64,000 nt of DNA from Phragmites australis (lineage: Eukaryota > Streptophyta > Magnoliopsida > Poales > Poaceae): assembly GCF_958298935.1 (NCBI RefSeq), contig NC_084942.1, forward strand, positions 8,997,501 through 9,061,500, in the 5' to 3' direction. This document shows positions 34,870-46,593 of this stretch, piece after piece. The notes under the pieces were generated by a model that had not been told where the DNA came from, made no database searches, and worked only from the letters and a program-made list of their open reading frames with translations. How positions within the stretch are numbered: the first letter of the stretch is position 1; the number at the start of each line of letters is the position of its first letter. The position numbers and the translations under genes are program-made.

Positions 34870-37845
34870 TGTGAGGAACCGTCCAAATAATATTCTAATT
34901 AATCACCAGGAGGATCATTATTCATAATCACAACCTCGATGATTAACCAGAATATCATCCCGGTAGTCCCGGCACGTGTTTTGTGCCCAAGGATTGGAAC
35001 ACATGCCTTCCAACATGTACATCACAACATAGCTTAATAAAGAGCGAGTAATAAACATTTATATTACAAGTATTAAACATGCAAGTGATTTTAACAATTT
35101 ACAACAAAAGCGAGCTAGGAGGAGACAAAACCCCTCAACTCCTAACCACAAAAGAACTACGCAGCGGAAAGTTAAACTTATAAACAACAAAAGAGAACCG
35201 CCGCATGCCCTTAAGCATCGTCTCAAATACGCCACCTTCAGAGTATGATGCACTACTCTTACCCGCCACCTCGATCGGCAGGTACGAAGTAGCAAAAATA
35301 ACCTCTTCTCCAGCAACCGGAGTACCTGAAGGCGCAGGCATGAGTACGAAGGTACTCGCAAGACTTAAACCATATAGAGCACATATACATAGCTCAACTC
35401 CAAGGATTATGCATTGGTCATTAGCAAGGATGAACCACATGTTAAGTAATACATAAGCACTAAGCATTCTAGACATATGTGTGAGCGACTGAAACTTTAC
35501 CAAAACATATGAAAATTACCCTACAACTAACAACTAAACAAAAGTAACTGTAAACAACATGTATATCAATAAGTAACAAAAATCAATATCACCATCTCCC
35601 ACATACTGAACCACAAACCATACTCGAAACTCTACGACCGATGCAGATGGATAGAAGTATGCTCATGATCAAGAGCGCGGCAGTTCGAACTGTTTATACA
35701 CCCTGCAGGGGGTACTCTGGACCCACACGACACGAGAACCATTCAGCTTGTGCCACCGGCCAAAGTGCACACAAGGGGGTACTCGTGATAACCTTTCCCA
35801 ACCAGCCCTAACCGTTTGGATCATGCATCGCTCGGTGCGGTGGTACTAGAATTACTCCCGGAGCAAACTAGTACCGCTACAAGCCCGCCCGCTCACACTG
35901 TCGATGTCCAAGCCCAAAAAGCCACAACTGCGAAGGTATTTAGCTCGCCTTACCATTAGATCAACATGTGGTGAGTAAGGTAAGTGCTAAAGCCAACAAC
36001 ACCGACGATCGGTGCTTAACCGGCGCAAAGGCGATCTACGGTATCCGATTTTCCTCTACCGACCTACCCAGGGGAACTCCACATCCAGGCAAGACAAAAC
36101 ACCATCCTAACACCACCCACACCTCGTCTCATACTCACCACTCATACAACCTTCTCAACCTCAATAAGTGCATGTAATCATAAGAATGACCTATGCTCGC
36201 GAACAACGGGATGCGCTGTCGTTCGACTTCTACCGAATGACCTAAGCATGTCTAAGTATATAAATCGAACTCATACTTAGACATTGACAATATCTCAAGG
36301 CTATAAGGAATGTAAATACACAAGTATTCAAGGAAAAAGAATGCAATCAGCATAGGTCCTACCGATTGGTACTCGACACTGACTCACTAAACATGCATAC
36401 ATACATAAGCATATTTCATCAATTTTAGACTTATCCAATTACACAAGAGGGATCAATATACCTAGTTGATTGCCTTGATGCACTGGCTCAAATAGGTGGG
36501 CGCGTCGGGATTGCCCTCCGCCTCCGGGATCGATGGATTGGCGTTCTATAAAATGATCAACACGTGCAATGCAATGAGTATGAATGAACTGCAAATATAT
36601 GCCACAATATGCATATAATGGCTGAAAACATTTTTTTTAGATAGAAAAATTCATAGGGAAACTAGCAAAATTGGATTCACTCATTTTGGACTTGTAAAGA
36701 ATTAGTGGCGAATTAAAGAAGTCTTAACCTAATTAATTCATCTCAGAAATTTAATTAAATATTTCATGGAAAGGTATATTTTTAATGGGTAGAGTATGTT
36801 ATTATGAAACCAACAAAATTTGTTTCATAATTTTTGGAGCTACATAGAATTTACTACGAATTTTACAAGTTTCAACCAACATTAAACTGTGCTGAAACAG
36901 CTAACAGCGGTCAGACCGCAGGCATATGGGCGGTCAGACTGTCAAGAGTCACGGTTAGACTACCAGAAACACGGTTAGACCGCCTGTGTACAGAGAGTTT
37001 TGGCCCCTGGCGGTCTGACCGGCCTGAGTTGGCGGTCAGACTGCTGTATACAGCCGGGGAAACTTGGCGAGCTCGTCGGCGATGATTCCGGTGACCTTTG
37101 GGGTGGGGCTTTGGACCTAGAGCATCACCTTAACCTCTTTTACCGCATAGGATCACAGTTATACGCCGAAATTGATCAAAACTCGACTATTGCTACCAAA
37201 ACATCAAGAACTCATGAACTTCAACCCTAACTCCAAATTCTTGGATTTCGACCAACCAATTCGTGCATCCATGCCATGGGAGCCTAGGAGACTCACCCAA
37301 GATATTTTGCCGAGCTTGAGGACCGTTGGTTGAAGAAGGAAACGGAGAAAATCGCTCGGAAGACGAAGAAATTCGGTGTTCTTCGCGTTTCGACCCTAAA
37401 CACCAAAAGACATCAAATCAAGCCCAAATCCTTCGGGAAAGAGCAAACAAATTGGAGGGATGAGAAGCTTATTAGCTAAGGATCGTGTGCGTACCACATG
37501 CATACCTCAAATCCTTCTCTTGAGCTCGGATTTTGGAAGAAATGGAGAGAGGGCTTGAGAGGGAGGAGCAATAGCTCCTGTTGCATGGGTGGGAGTGGGA
37601 GCAGGTGGCTGCACGTGAGGGAGAGGGAGGGGTGGTTGGCCCACATGTGGGGCACACATTTTAGAGAAAAGGGTCCGTTTTGACTACGAATTTCATTCTT
37701 TTTCCTCCCGTATTTCTTTTCTCTCATCCAATTAACTTTTAATAAAGTGCATTAGTATTTCGAATTATAATTACGCAAAATTAAATATAATTCTTAAAAA
37801 GTATGATTATGCTTGATTGCGTGATTAAGGATTTGGGATGTGACA
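34870..37845 (-). repeat. Inner LTR of family G (2976 bp), inserted in reverse into the outer LTR
   Basis: It runs from TGTGAGGAACCGTCC to TTTGGGATGTGACA and is flanked by ACATG (34865-34869) and ACAGG (37846-37850), a likely 5-bp duplication with one change. No primer site or coding interior is attached, so it is a solo LTR. Open frames at 35059-35503 are within the LTR and are not supported as genes. Confidence 0.75.
36898..37060. repeat. Cluster of GCGGTCAGAC/GGTTAGACCGC motifs
   Basis: Seven or so copies of a GCGGTCAGAC-like motif, some paired as short palindromes, lie within about 160 bp of the inner LTR. They are analogous in arrangement to the CACCGGA/TCCGGTG clusters of the Copia LTRs but differ in sequence. 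Function is unknown. Confidence 0.65.
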
Positions 37846-38395
37846 ACAGGTAAGAGTAGTTGAGTGCTACTTGAGATGACTCTGGTGGTGCCTTAGGTCA
37901 ATGGCACCACCTCTTTTGTTGTTTCTAGATGTATTTTCCACTGTGTAGTAATGATCATTTGCTAGGATATGAACTTATTGTATTTTGTTGATTCTAGCTC
38001 TTGATCGATGTTATGTTGAGAGCCCAAACATGTGTATTTTGCTCTCATCCTTTAATTTCAGCATGTAATACTCTTAAATTGTGGAGCTCGTAATAACTTT
38101 AAAGATTTGTAATGTATTTAAAGTGCTGCTCTTTATTATATCTTGATGTGATGAAACTTGTTGTAAAGGTGTGTGTTTCGATCTTGGGCATAAAACACAT
38201 ACTTGGACTACTGGGATTCGATTCGCTTTAATCATTTAGTGGTTGCGATTATTGCTTTAAGATGTGGGTTAGCTCATAGCATATTGAGAGACGGGCATGT
38301 ACTAGCTCTCATCTTATCAGATGGTCGGCTGATTTAATTAATTCGACTGTCGTTTGAACTGTTCTCAGAAACATGTAATTTGAATCGTTCTCACA

Positions 38396-39994
38396 AACAT
38401 GCTCCTAGAACTAGCTCAAACAACCCATAAATATGACACAAGCACAATAAAACAAAAAGATGCAATGAAAATTGAATTTTCTTTCATTTTTTGCTTCTTC
38501 TCTTTTCTGAATTTTTTACTCTTTCTTTTGGCACTCTTTGCTTCTTTTTTTGTACCTTTTCTTTTGGCACTCTTTGCTTCTTCTTTTTTTGCGAATGTGT
38601 AACAAGTTCAAATCTCTTCTACTACCTTTTCTAGGTACAGGGAGGTGAGTGGGTCACAAACTTTTTCTGTAGGGTGGGGTATCAAGGTAATTAAAAGATA
38701 CTTAGGCTTTATTTGATTTCATATATTGGAGTTCTTCTCAGACTCAGATGATAAGGTGAGTGCATGGGATGTCCGAGAGCAACAAGAAAAAGAAATCCAA
38801 TTCGGTTTTGGCTATGGGGTCAAATCCGAGTTGGAGGTCGATGTTGTATTCAACATAGTTTCAGACTATTGGGAATGTCTAGGGAATAAAATGTGGGGAT
38901 ATCAAGAAACCGGTGGATCATGGTTGGTGGGACAAACTCGGCTATAGCACACAATGCCCTAATTGCAACCGACGCAAAGAAAATATTGGCGGCCCAAAGC
39001 ATTAGCAATTTCACAAGCTAGGGCAAGCAGAGAGAAATCCTAAGCAAGGACTTGACGCTAGATACTAGAACACGATGACCAGACCAATAACAAAAACACC
39101 GACGTGGAATCAAACTCAACAACACGAAACCAAAAATGAAAATTGCAATATGCACAAAGTGGTTTGGATAGCAGAAGGACGAAGAACACAATCTTTTTAT
39201 CCGGCATTTTTCTAGACTCTAGGTGATGGAACGCAACTAAACGAAGGGAAAAACTAAGATTACCTAATGGGAAACCAAAGTTTTGATGCCACTTGATGGA
39301 AGTATGACCTGATATTCCGAAAGGTGTTAAGATAAGTCGATTTGTGGAGCTTTAACGTTGATGATTCAAATACGCCAACCAAAATAGATCAAAACCCTCG
39401 CAATCACTATACCACTACTATGTAGTTTTCAACCATACTGAACATTGTTAACCTCACCAAGAAGGCTTATCCCTGCATGCAAATCGAGAGTACAACCAAA
39501 AGAATAGAAGATGCAATCTGAAATTCTGTTGTAAATACAGATAAGGTTCACAAGGTGGGGTTGCTCAAACCAAACAAGCGATGAAACTGCAAAGTGGCAG
39601 AGAAAAACCTGAAGATTCTAAAGTGGTGGCTACGGAATATATATGTGGGGTCGAGCTAAGGTTTTGGGTGGCCAAGGATGACCTACATAACCCACGCTTA
39701 GGCCCCAACACACTAACAAGGCATGACACGACGTAAAACAGTGACGTAGAATCTTGTTTTATTGATTATGATTGATTTACAATGAATCTAGGGGTGGGAC
39801 TAGATCCATTAGAAATAGATCATCATAAGATTTCTAGCGAGTACAAGAACTTTTCGTTGGACTCTGTATGAGAGAGATAAGCCTGTTTTATTGAAGTGGT
39901 ATCCGCAGACTCCGAACCAAACTTGGAGCCCGAATTGAGAACGGCTTGGACTCCAATTTAACTTGGCCTTCGAGGGGTGACTTACAAGTGAAAT
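38396..39994. other. Gene-free, retrotransposon-like sequence
   Basis: The stretch includes a T-rich direct repeat, TCTTTTGGCACTCTTTGCTTCTT, with two units near 38530 and 38565 (the motif is shown in part). On the minus strand near 39280 is TGGCATCAAAAC, reminiscent of a primer-binding site. No complete element or gene could be delimited. Confidence 0.35.
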
Positions 39995-40130
39995 TGTGGT
40001 GCTTCTCTCATATTTCTAAGCAACAAAACATCATAATAAGTTAGTAGCATCTCATCTTTTACCAAGGAAACATAAACAATAAGGAACGAGTTCACTTATA
40101 GTTTAATTGTTATTTACATGTTTTTGTAAT
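39995..40130. repeat. Dispersed repeat, copy 2
   Basis: This is the counterpart of 112-260 in the same orientation, with the same order of blocks (CATATTTCTAAGCAACAA, GTAGCATCTCATC, AAGGAACGAGTTCAC, GTTTAATTG). The flanks differ between the copies. Confidence 0.5.
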
Positions 40131-41054
40131 TAGTCCTTATATATCTTGAAAAGGAATATTAGTGTTGAATGTATCCGAACTAGTGATATTCTCGTCAAGT
40201 CCTGGTATGACTTGCACAACTCAGTGTGTGTTATGTAAGAGAATCCCGGAATCGGCTCTTCGTCTATTCGCCGAATGCAGATTCTCGATCCAAGTGTGGC
40301 GCATGATCGTGGTTTGGATTTCACAACCATAAGTGGACCTGGCAATGTGGCAACATGCATCCTCCGCCCATGAATGGGTGGACTTCTCTGGCCAATAGCC
40401 CCAGCACGCGACGAAAAGGCATGAAGTCACTCATCAAGTAAATAAATATACTATCGACTCAAGAATCTGTGGCCTTTCAGACCATCTACTACTGTAGTGT
40501 ACTGTAGTAGTGAGTTATACTATTGGTTATGCATATGTATATATGTACGTATAGGTATATGTATATGTAATTTTTATTTTTTAGAAAATTATAGGAAAAT
40601 ATCGAAATGAATATTAGTTATATTGATAAATCGACTGAAAAAAAATCTAAAATGCAAAGAAAAATATCTAGAACTCAAAAAAATATGAAACAATTTTTTT
40701 TAGGTTAGTATTACTTTCATCTACATGTTAAAACTATATGCATACACAAAAGTACTATTGTTTTCTCTATAATTAATTAAATGTGTTAAACATTGATAAA
40801 TTCATAGATAAATATTGAAATGCACATTTGTGAACCTAATTTTTTTAATCTTCTTTTGTTATACTCTATACAGCAAAATAAAAACGGACACGACATAGAC
40901 GCATCAATCAGACTAGTTATTCTGATTTGCTAGGAAACCTGGAAAGAGATAAATCAGAGGATTTTCAATCACAGAGATCAGCAACCTTCCTAGATAGTTC
41001 TAATGATCACGGACCAAGCCTCAGTCTGGGCGTTTACAAGATCGTGCGACCTTA
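40131..41054. other. Gene-free AT-rich sequence
   Basis: It contains an ATATGTATATGTACGTATAGG simple-repeat patch near 40530-40570 (partly shown) and long A/T runs. Small open frames at 40130-40430 have no recognisable similarity. No element boundary was found. Confidence 0.35.
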
Positions 41055-41327
41055 GGCCCTGTTTATTTCGGATTGTAAAAGCTAGATTGTGATCAAAATC
41101 GAAAAGCTGAAACAAACAGTTGGATTGTGATCACAATCCAAAAGCTGAAACAAACAGCTGGTTAGAAAAGCTGAATTGTTACAATCCAACATCCAGATTG
41201 TAATAATCCAGCAATATGTCTTCCACCAGATTGTAACAATCCACAATCCAGATTTTACAATCCAGCTTCTTACAATCTATAATCTACAAGTTGGTTTTCA
41301 CAATCACCAGTTGAAACAAACAGGCCC
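41055..41327. mobile_element. Tourist-like MITE, copy A
   Basis: The 273-bp element has ends GGCCCTGTTTATTTC and GGGCCTGTTTGTTTC (reverse complement) and a TTA on both sides (41052-41054, 41328-41330). The interior is made of repeated GATTGTGATCACAATCC-type palindromes and AGCTGAAACAAACAG units. Confidence 0.85.
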
Positions 41328-41459
41328 TTAGGCAACTAATATTACGAGAATAGGCTTTGGTTTTCCGTATTAAGAAACCATCAAAACTAAGCAGGCTATG
41401 TGAGCTCCTCGCTTGTAATTTTGTCATAACTCATCAGCCCGTCAAGCTCTTTCTTCTTA

Positions 41460-41760
41460 GGCCCTGTTTGTTTCAGCTGTAGATTGTGAAAAGCAGCTTA
41501 TAGATTGTGGATTGTAAGAAGCTAAATTGTAAAATCTGAATTATAAAAGCTGCATTGTGGATTGTTACAATCTGGTGGAAGGCAGATTGCTAGATTGTTA
41601 CAATCTGTGTGTTGGATTGTAACAATCCAGCTTTTCCAACCAACTGTTTGTTTCAGCTTTTGGATTGTGATCACAATCCAACTTTTACAATCCAGCTGTT
41701 TGTTTCAGCTTTTAGATTTTGATCAGAATCTAGCTTTTACCATCCGAAACAAAAAGAGCC
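41460..41760. mobile_element. Tourist-like MITE, copy B, inverted relative to copy A
   Basis: The 301-bp element is the reverse complement of copy A with point changes. It starts GGCCCTGTTTGTTTCAGC, ends GAAACAAAAAGAGCC and is flanked by TTA at 41457-41459 and 41761-41763. The open frame at 41562-41852 crosses its edge and is not a gene. Confidence 0.85.
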
Positions 41761-41825
41761 TTATTAATATATTAGGTAGTTCTCCAGCCGATTCTTTCAA
41801 AAAATACATAATACGTCATGGCTAT

Positions 41826-42075
41826 GTTTTTTTTTTTATTTTTTTGAGTTAAAATTTAAATAAATAGATTCTCGGTGAAAAAATTTACAAAACTAGGCGC
41901 CCGCAGCCCTCTCAGGGGGCTGCAGCCCTCTGAGAGGGCGGCTACGGGTCCTAACCACCCCCTGAGAGGGCGGTAGGTCTAACCGCCCCCTCAGAGGGAG
42001 GCAAGAGGTGCTAACCGGTTAGGCCCTGAGGGGGCGGTTAGCCCTAGCCGCCCTCTCAGAGGGCGGTTAGGGCCA
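41826..42075 (+). repeat. MULE left terminal inverted repeat
   Basis: An AT-rich outer part (GAGTTAAAATTTAAATAAAT, then GGTGAAAAAATTTACAAA) is followed by GGCGCCCG. Several modules of the palindrome CCGCCCTCTGAGAGGGCGG and variants then follow, separated by GGTTAGG/CCTAACC spacers. It matches the reverse complement of 49595-49844. Confidence 0.9.
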
Positions 42076-42447
42076 TTTTCTCCTGTAAAATTAATTTTTT
42101 TCCATTTTATCCTCTAAAAATGTATAATTTTTGTAATTAAAGAAATAAAAAAGGAAAGGGTGTAAGGAAATTAAGAAATTAAATTTGGAGTAGGTTATGT
42201 AATAATGAGAGAAAAAAATCAGTAGTTAGTAGTTGCAGTATTTTACGTGGGTATGGGGGTGGGAACGAGGACAAACATAGTATTGAACACATGGTGAAAA
42301 TATTACAATACACTGTAACCGCGACGACACGATAAGAAAATAAAGGTGGCATGTACAGTTCGCACTAAGATCTACTTATTAGTGCGCCGGTCCTAATCAT
42401 AACATGCCTTAGGGAAGGAAAGTATTTCGGGTTACATTAGTTACTCT

Positions 42448-43044
42448 CTACTGCGTGCATCTAGGATACTTTCCCTTTCGGAGGGCATCGGGACCTGCCG
42501 CCTTAGCATGGCGGGCTCTCTCCCGCTTCCTTTCCCTCTCAACCTCTCGAGCCTGAGCCACGGTACGGTCGTGCGCCGCCTTCCTCATACGCTCTTCTTC
42601 CTCCCGCTTGAGGCGAAGTTCCTCTTGCTGTTGTTCGTACTCCCGACGTGCGTAGGCTTCCCTTCTCCACCTCATGTTCATGTCGACCCACAGCTTCTAT
42701 GAGTCATTTTGCTCATTGTCAAGCCACTGAATAAAATCACAGAGCGGTGGAGGGGACTGAACAAATGGAACAAGATGAGCGGTTAGTAAAAGAGGGTGCA
42801 TAATCAGAAGAGATGAGGCGGATATCTGTTACCGTACCAGTCGATGACCAGTTGTTGCATGGCGATGCTTGTCATACTCGTAGTTGGCACACATGAAGAA
42901 GCGCAGTCCATAGGTGTATGAGATGTCCTGCGACTCACGGAGCTTACAAAGGTCACCACAGAAGCACATTGGTGGTTCGAGACCTTCAGGTATGGTAGTC
43001 CCCCAATGTTTCTTTGGTGGGCTCGATGGAGCTGAGGAAGACAT
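42448..43044 (-). pseudogene. MULE-encoded GRF-type zinc-finger protein, two exons, one premature TAG
   Basis: Exon 1 (43044-42838) starts MSSSAPSSPPKKHWG. It has the finger motif CFCGDLCKL and YGLRFFMCANY. The intron is GT-AG. Exon 2 (42756-42448) completes the finger with PPPLCDFIQWLDNEQ and continues as a highly charged coiled-coil-like tail (EQQQEELRLKREEEERMRK) to a normal stop. The C-x-C...GxRFFxC...C-FxxWxD arrangement matches the GRF zinc finger, a nucleic-acid-binding module. The total is 172 codons. The frame is interrupted by one in-frame TAG at 42697-42699, between NDS and KLWVDM, where a CAG would restore an ordinary sequence. The product is likely an accessory nucleic-acid-binding factor of the element; that role is inferred. 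Confidence 0.75.
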
Positions 43045-43504
43045 TGCACTTGAGAGATATGAGAAATGAGCGATACTTCATCGTAAGGAGGTTCGGCTAT
43101 TTATAGTTGGGGGAGGCAGGAGCATTGGATTCGCTCTTGAAGAAAGGAGTGAGGGCATGTGCGTAGCTGGTGGGAGGAGCATCGGATTCCATCTTGAAGA
43201 ATGGGAAAGTTTTGTCATTGTCCATGGTAAGAGATTTCACGTTTATTGGTACCCGTGTTGTCATTTACTGATTTGAAAAAGCTGGGTAGTGTTGTCACAT
43301 CTTGTTTAAAGCCTGCGGCAAGAGGCATGTGTTGTCAAGTCATGGTTAAAGTTTAGTGCTGTGGTCACTTCTCCATTGAACGTGTCAAAATATGGAATGC
43401 ATTTACGAAATGCTAAGTCGACCATACAAAGTGAACGTGTCTTAATATATAGGAGTACATCACGAAGCGAATATGCATATGTTAGTTACATAAAATGTAA
43501 AATG

Positions 43505-46409
43505 CTACTCATGCCTCCCTCGTTGCCGTCGCCCGTGCACCCCATCGTGGTCCCAATGCCGCTGGTTAACCATCACGTGACCCCTGGAGTAGGTGAGGGG
43601 GTCGGGTGGGCCGACGTGTCTGGTAGGCCTAGGAGGGACCACCGGTGTTGAGGTCTCGTCGTGCGTGGGCTGTGTCCAAAGCGGTGCACTGGAAACCTAG
43701 GACCGCTGAAGGACGTCGTAGTCAGGTGTGCCCCCGAAGAAGTCACGGACGATGTCGTATGCGGTGTCGGGGCCAGCCTCATCCTCCTGACTAAGGTAGG
43801 AGGACTGTGAAGGCTCGGCAGACGTCCATGTGTACTGGCTGGAGGGGCCTGTGAACAAATAATCACGTTAGGTACGAACAATATGGTTTTGAAAGTAGTA
43901 GTAAAAAATGTATAATTGTACCTGCGTGGTACGACAGTGCAGCAGAAAAAGGCCACGCTGACGTGCCGTAGTACGTTGCGGGGGGGGGGGGGGTAGGGCG
44001 TGGGGCCGCCGAAGACGGACCGGCCTCATCACCGAAGTAACCTGAGCATAGTACTAACTTATTTTGCTGAAAGTATTAGAAATTAGGAAGAAGAGTTCCC
44101 GGAGTACCTGACTGTGGACGCACAGGGCTCGATCTGCGAGGCTGCATCGAGACTTGTGCAGACGGACCTAATGAATGTTTAATAACAATAAGTAAAGGAT
44201 ATTGGTCAATATTATTGAAAAGTATAATTCGTACCATGTTGCTCGGACCCTCCAAGACGTGATAGAAGGGGTCGTGTGGGAGCCGACACTGAAGAACGTC
44301 GGTGCACGTCTGACGACCGAGACGACTCGACGTGTACACCACTCATCCTGGGAGGCGGCCCTGCTACATCTGTGGTAGATCGGTAGGAGGTGAGCTCCAA
44401 GGCGCGCGTCGTCTTGTCGAAAACCCGTCTAATGAAGCTCGCAACATCCGACGCACTTAGGTGAGGCCCTTGCCGGACGTGGTCCATGGCATCAGCTGCA
44501 TCCCTATTTACGTCATAAATGATATCTGTCTGCGGGTACGAACAAAAGTGAACAATTAAAGTATACGGTTATGTTCATTCAATATGGAGTACGGACTTCA
44601 AAAAGTTACTTACTGCTAAAGCGGCGTCCTCGTCCCAATGCACCGGGTATGTCTCCGCTGTCGATGCGACGTGGGCCCGGACATCCTCAGGGGTGGGTGA
44701 CACGTGTCCGCGTATGTGGTACGTACCACCGTAGGTACTCCCTGAAGTTCCCCTCGGTGTGGGGACGCACCTCATCAACGACGTCCTGTAGCGCTTGGGC
44801 CCATGTTGCCACGTAAGGGGCCAAGCGGTCCGCCCAGAGGTTGCCAGCTGGCTGGCCTTTTCGCGTGTACCTGCATTCATACCACGGTAAATGTAAGTCA
44901 AACTGAAACAAAGGTTGCTCAAACTATAATTTTGCAAGTGTACCTGTGGACTTGCAAGGGGACGGTACGGATGGGGATGAGCGGGAATGCCTGGTGACGG
45001 CCAAACTGCCGCATGACGCGGTGCGGTGAGTACTCTTCGACATAGATGTCGAAGACAAGGGGCGCCTTGGTGAGCCAGTACTCCTCGTCACAGGTGCACA
45101 AGGGGGACAAACCCAACCCTGCCCGTGTATGCACGGACCGAACGCTGTATGGCTCCCATCCCACATCGTTCGGACGTAGCCTGTCGAACTGGGTACGAAA
45201 ATGCTCATACGCGCTGCGAGGCTGCTCGTGGGTCCAGTGTGGCTGAGTGACAAACATCGATACAAATATTCAGAGACTAACATAGTACGAATGAAACTGT
45301 TAATGTAAAATACATGCCCGTCGACGACACCACAGCGAGGCCATTGTGGGCGCGTCCTCGTCCGTCTCGCCGTACCATTCCTCTGGGTACGGGGAGCGAT
45401 CCACCACTTCCTGCCTATGGCGAAATGCTCGTACGACCATAGCTGAAGAAGAAGTGGACACCCGGCGAAAGTGGCTAGTGCCTCCTTCTTCGTGCATGCG
45501 TCGCAGAGCGCCCGATATGTCGCAGCAAGAACAACGGATGCCCAGCTGAACTGCGGTACATCCTCCGCATCAGCGTCCACTATCGACCGGGCGTACAGCA
45601 CAAGTGTCCTCGTTACCAGGTGGCCTTGGCCACTAGTGAACATCACCCACCCAAAAAACCAAAGGAGGTAGGCCTCCAAATGTCTCGAGACCGCGTATGC
45701 GTTGGCGTGTGGGTGGGTGTACACCGGCTGCACATATGAATGATGTCAGAAAGGATCATTACGACATACTTTGTTAGTATTCGATAGGTTCCCTGTTACC
45801 GTACCTGGAACTGTAGGATCCACTTCTTCGTTGGCCCTCGTGCATCGGATAAGAACTCAGGCACGTAGGGGGGTGCGTCCGCCTTTCGCTCCACCAGCCC
45901 AAATCGCTGATGCATGTCGTTCATCCAGTCAATCTGCATATCGATGACCCCAACCGCAGCTCCTGCGCAAGGAAGGCCTAAGAGGTAGGAGACGTCCTGC
46001 AGGGTCGGAGTCATCTCTCCGCACGGTAGGTGGAACGTATGTGTCTCCGGCCTCCAACGGTCGACCAGTGCTGCTATCAGCGACCGATCGAAGTAGAAAC
46101 GACGGGCTGCAACCTCGGGGTTTTCCGTCGATCGGGCCTCGACCAACCGGCAAAGCGGTAGGAGTCCGGCCGCTGCCAACCTATAAGTATTGCAATACGT
46201 CAATAATATGTAACAACAGCAGTAATATGATAATTTTGTATCAAATTTTCTTAGTACATGTGGGTCCATCGCTCGTCTACCGTCAGCAGCTCTCCAGGGC
46301 CTCGTGGGCAAAACACTCCTAGCTCCGTCTGGTGCTCGGCGGATAAGAACATGCGATGCTTCTTGTCCACGGCAGGGTCCAAAAGCTCCGGGGTCGAAGG
46401 GTGAGCCAT
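43505..46409 (-). pseudogene. MULE-encoded plant mobile domain (PMD) protein, nine exons, disabled
   Basis: Exons on the minus strand are 46409-46258, 46180-45805, 45727-45318, 45242-44944, 44870-44614, 44529-44235, 44167-44108, 44041-43922 and 43848-43505. They total 2313 nt. The protein starts MAHPSTPELLDPAVDKKHR. The PMD core has FHLPCGEMTPTLQDVSYLLG, HLEAYLLWFFGWVMF, WASVVLAATYRALC and CPLLLQLWSYEHFAIG, then PNDVGWEPY. Exon 9 has RPTRHVGPPDPLTYSRGH near the end. Damage: one missing base near 45430 in exon 3, one extra C near 44697 in exon 5, and a TAG at 43697-43699. The intron after exon 3 would use a GC donor (CGG|GCATGT). A run of C residues in exon 8 may be length-variable. PMD proteins of host plants (MAIL1 group) act in gene silencing and development; the role in transposons is unknown. 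Confidence 0.8.
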
Positions 46410-46593
46410 CTCTGCATTTGAAAGACATGTACATTAATACATTGATAAATAAATACAACAACAATATACTTTGAATGGAAATTAACACATATTAAAATGG
46501 TACAAAACTAGCTGAACACACATGAAGCTCACCTAGACAACAGGTGCATCACCACCTGCAATTTTGGTACAATATTTGTAAGTGTGACCTACT

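Larger units (their letters stand above)
33490..38395 (+). repeat. Outer LTR of family G, plus orientation, interrupted
   Basis: 33490-34869 and 37846-38395 together form one LTR copy, the reverse complement of the 10594 copy. Landmarks are GTACCCCTGCAGGGTGT near 34350 and the terminal GAATCGTTCTCACA at 38395. It is split by an inverted copy of the same family. Its beginning is not resolved near 33490, where Gypsy gag sequence starts. Open frames within it, for example 33496-33744, have no recognised match. Confidence 0.65.

Noticed and set aside
35059..35503. Two overlapping minus-strand open frames as a gene
   Set aside because: They lie wholly inside an LTR and are not kept open in the other copy of that LTR.
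41820..41850. A clean 9-bp target duplication for the 8-kb MULE
   Set aside because: The sequences outside the two ends (GTCATGGCT at the left, CCTTATAGA at the right) do not match; any duplication has been lost or the left end is altered.
44575..46153. Several overlapping frames in 43.5-46.5 kb as separate genes
   Set aside because: They are explained by one nine-exon PMD gene with two frame errors; splice sites and phases agree with that model.
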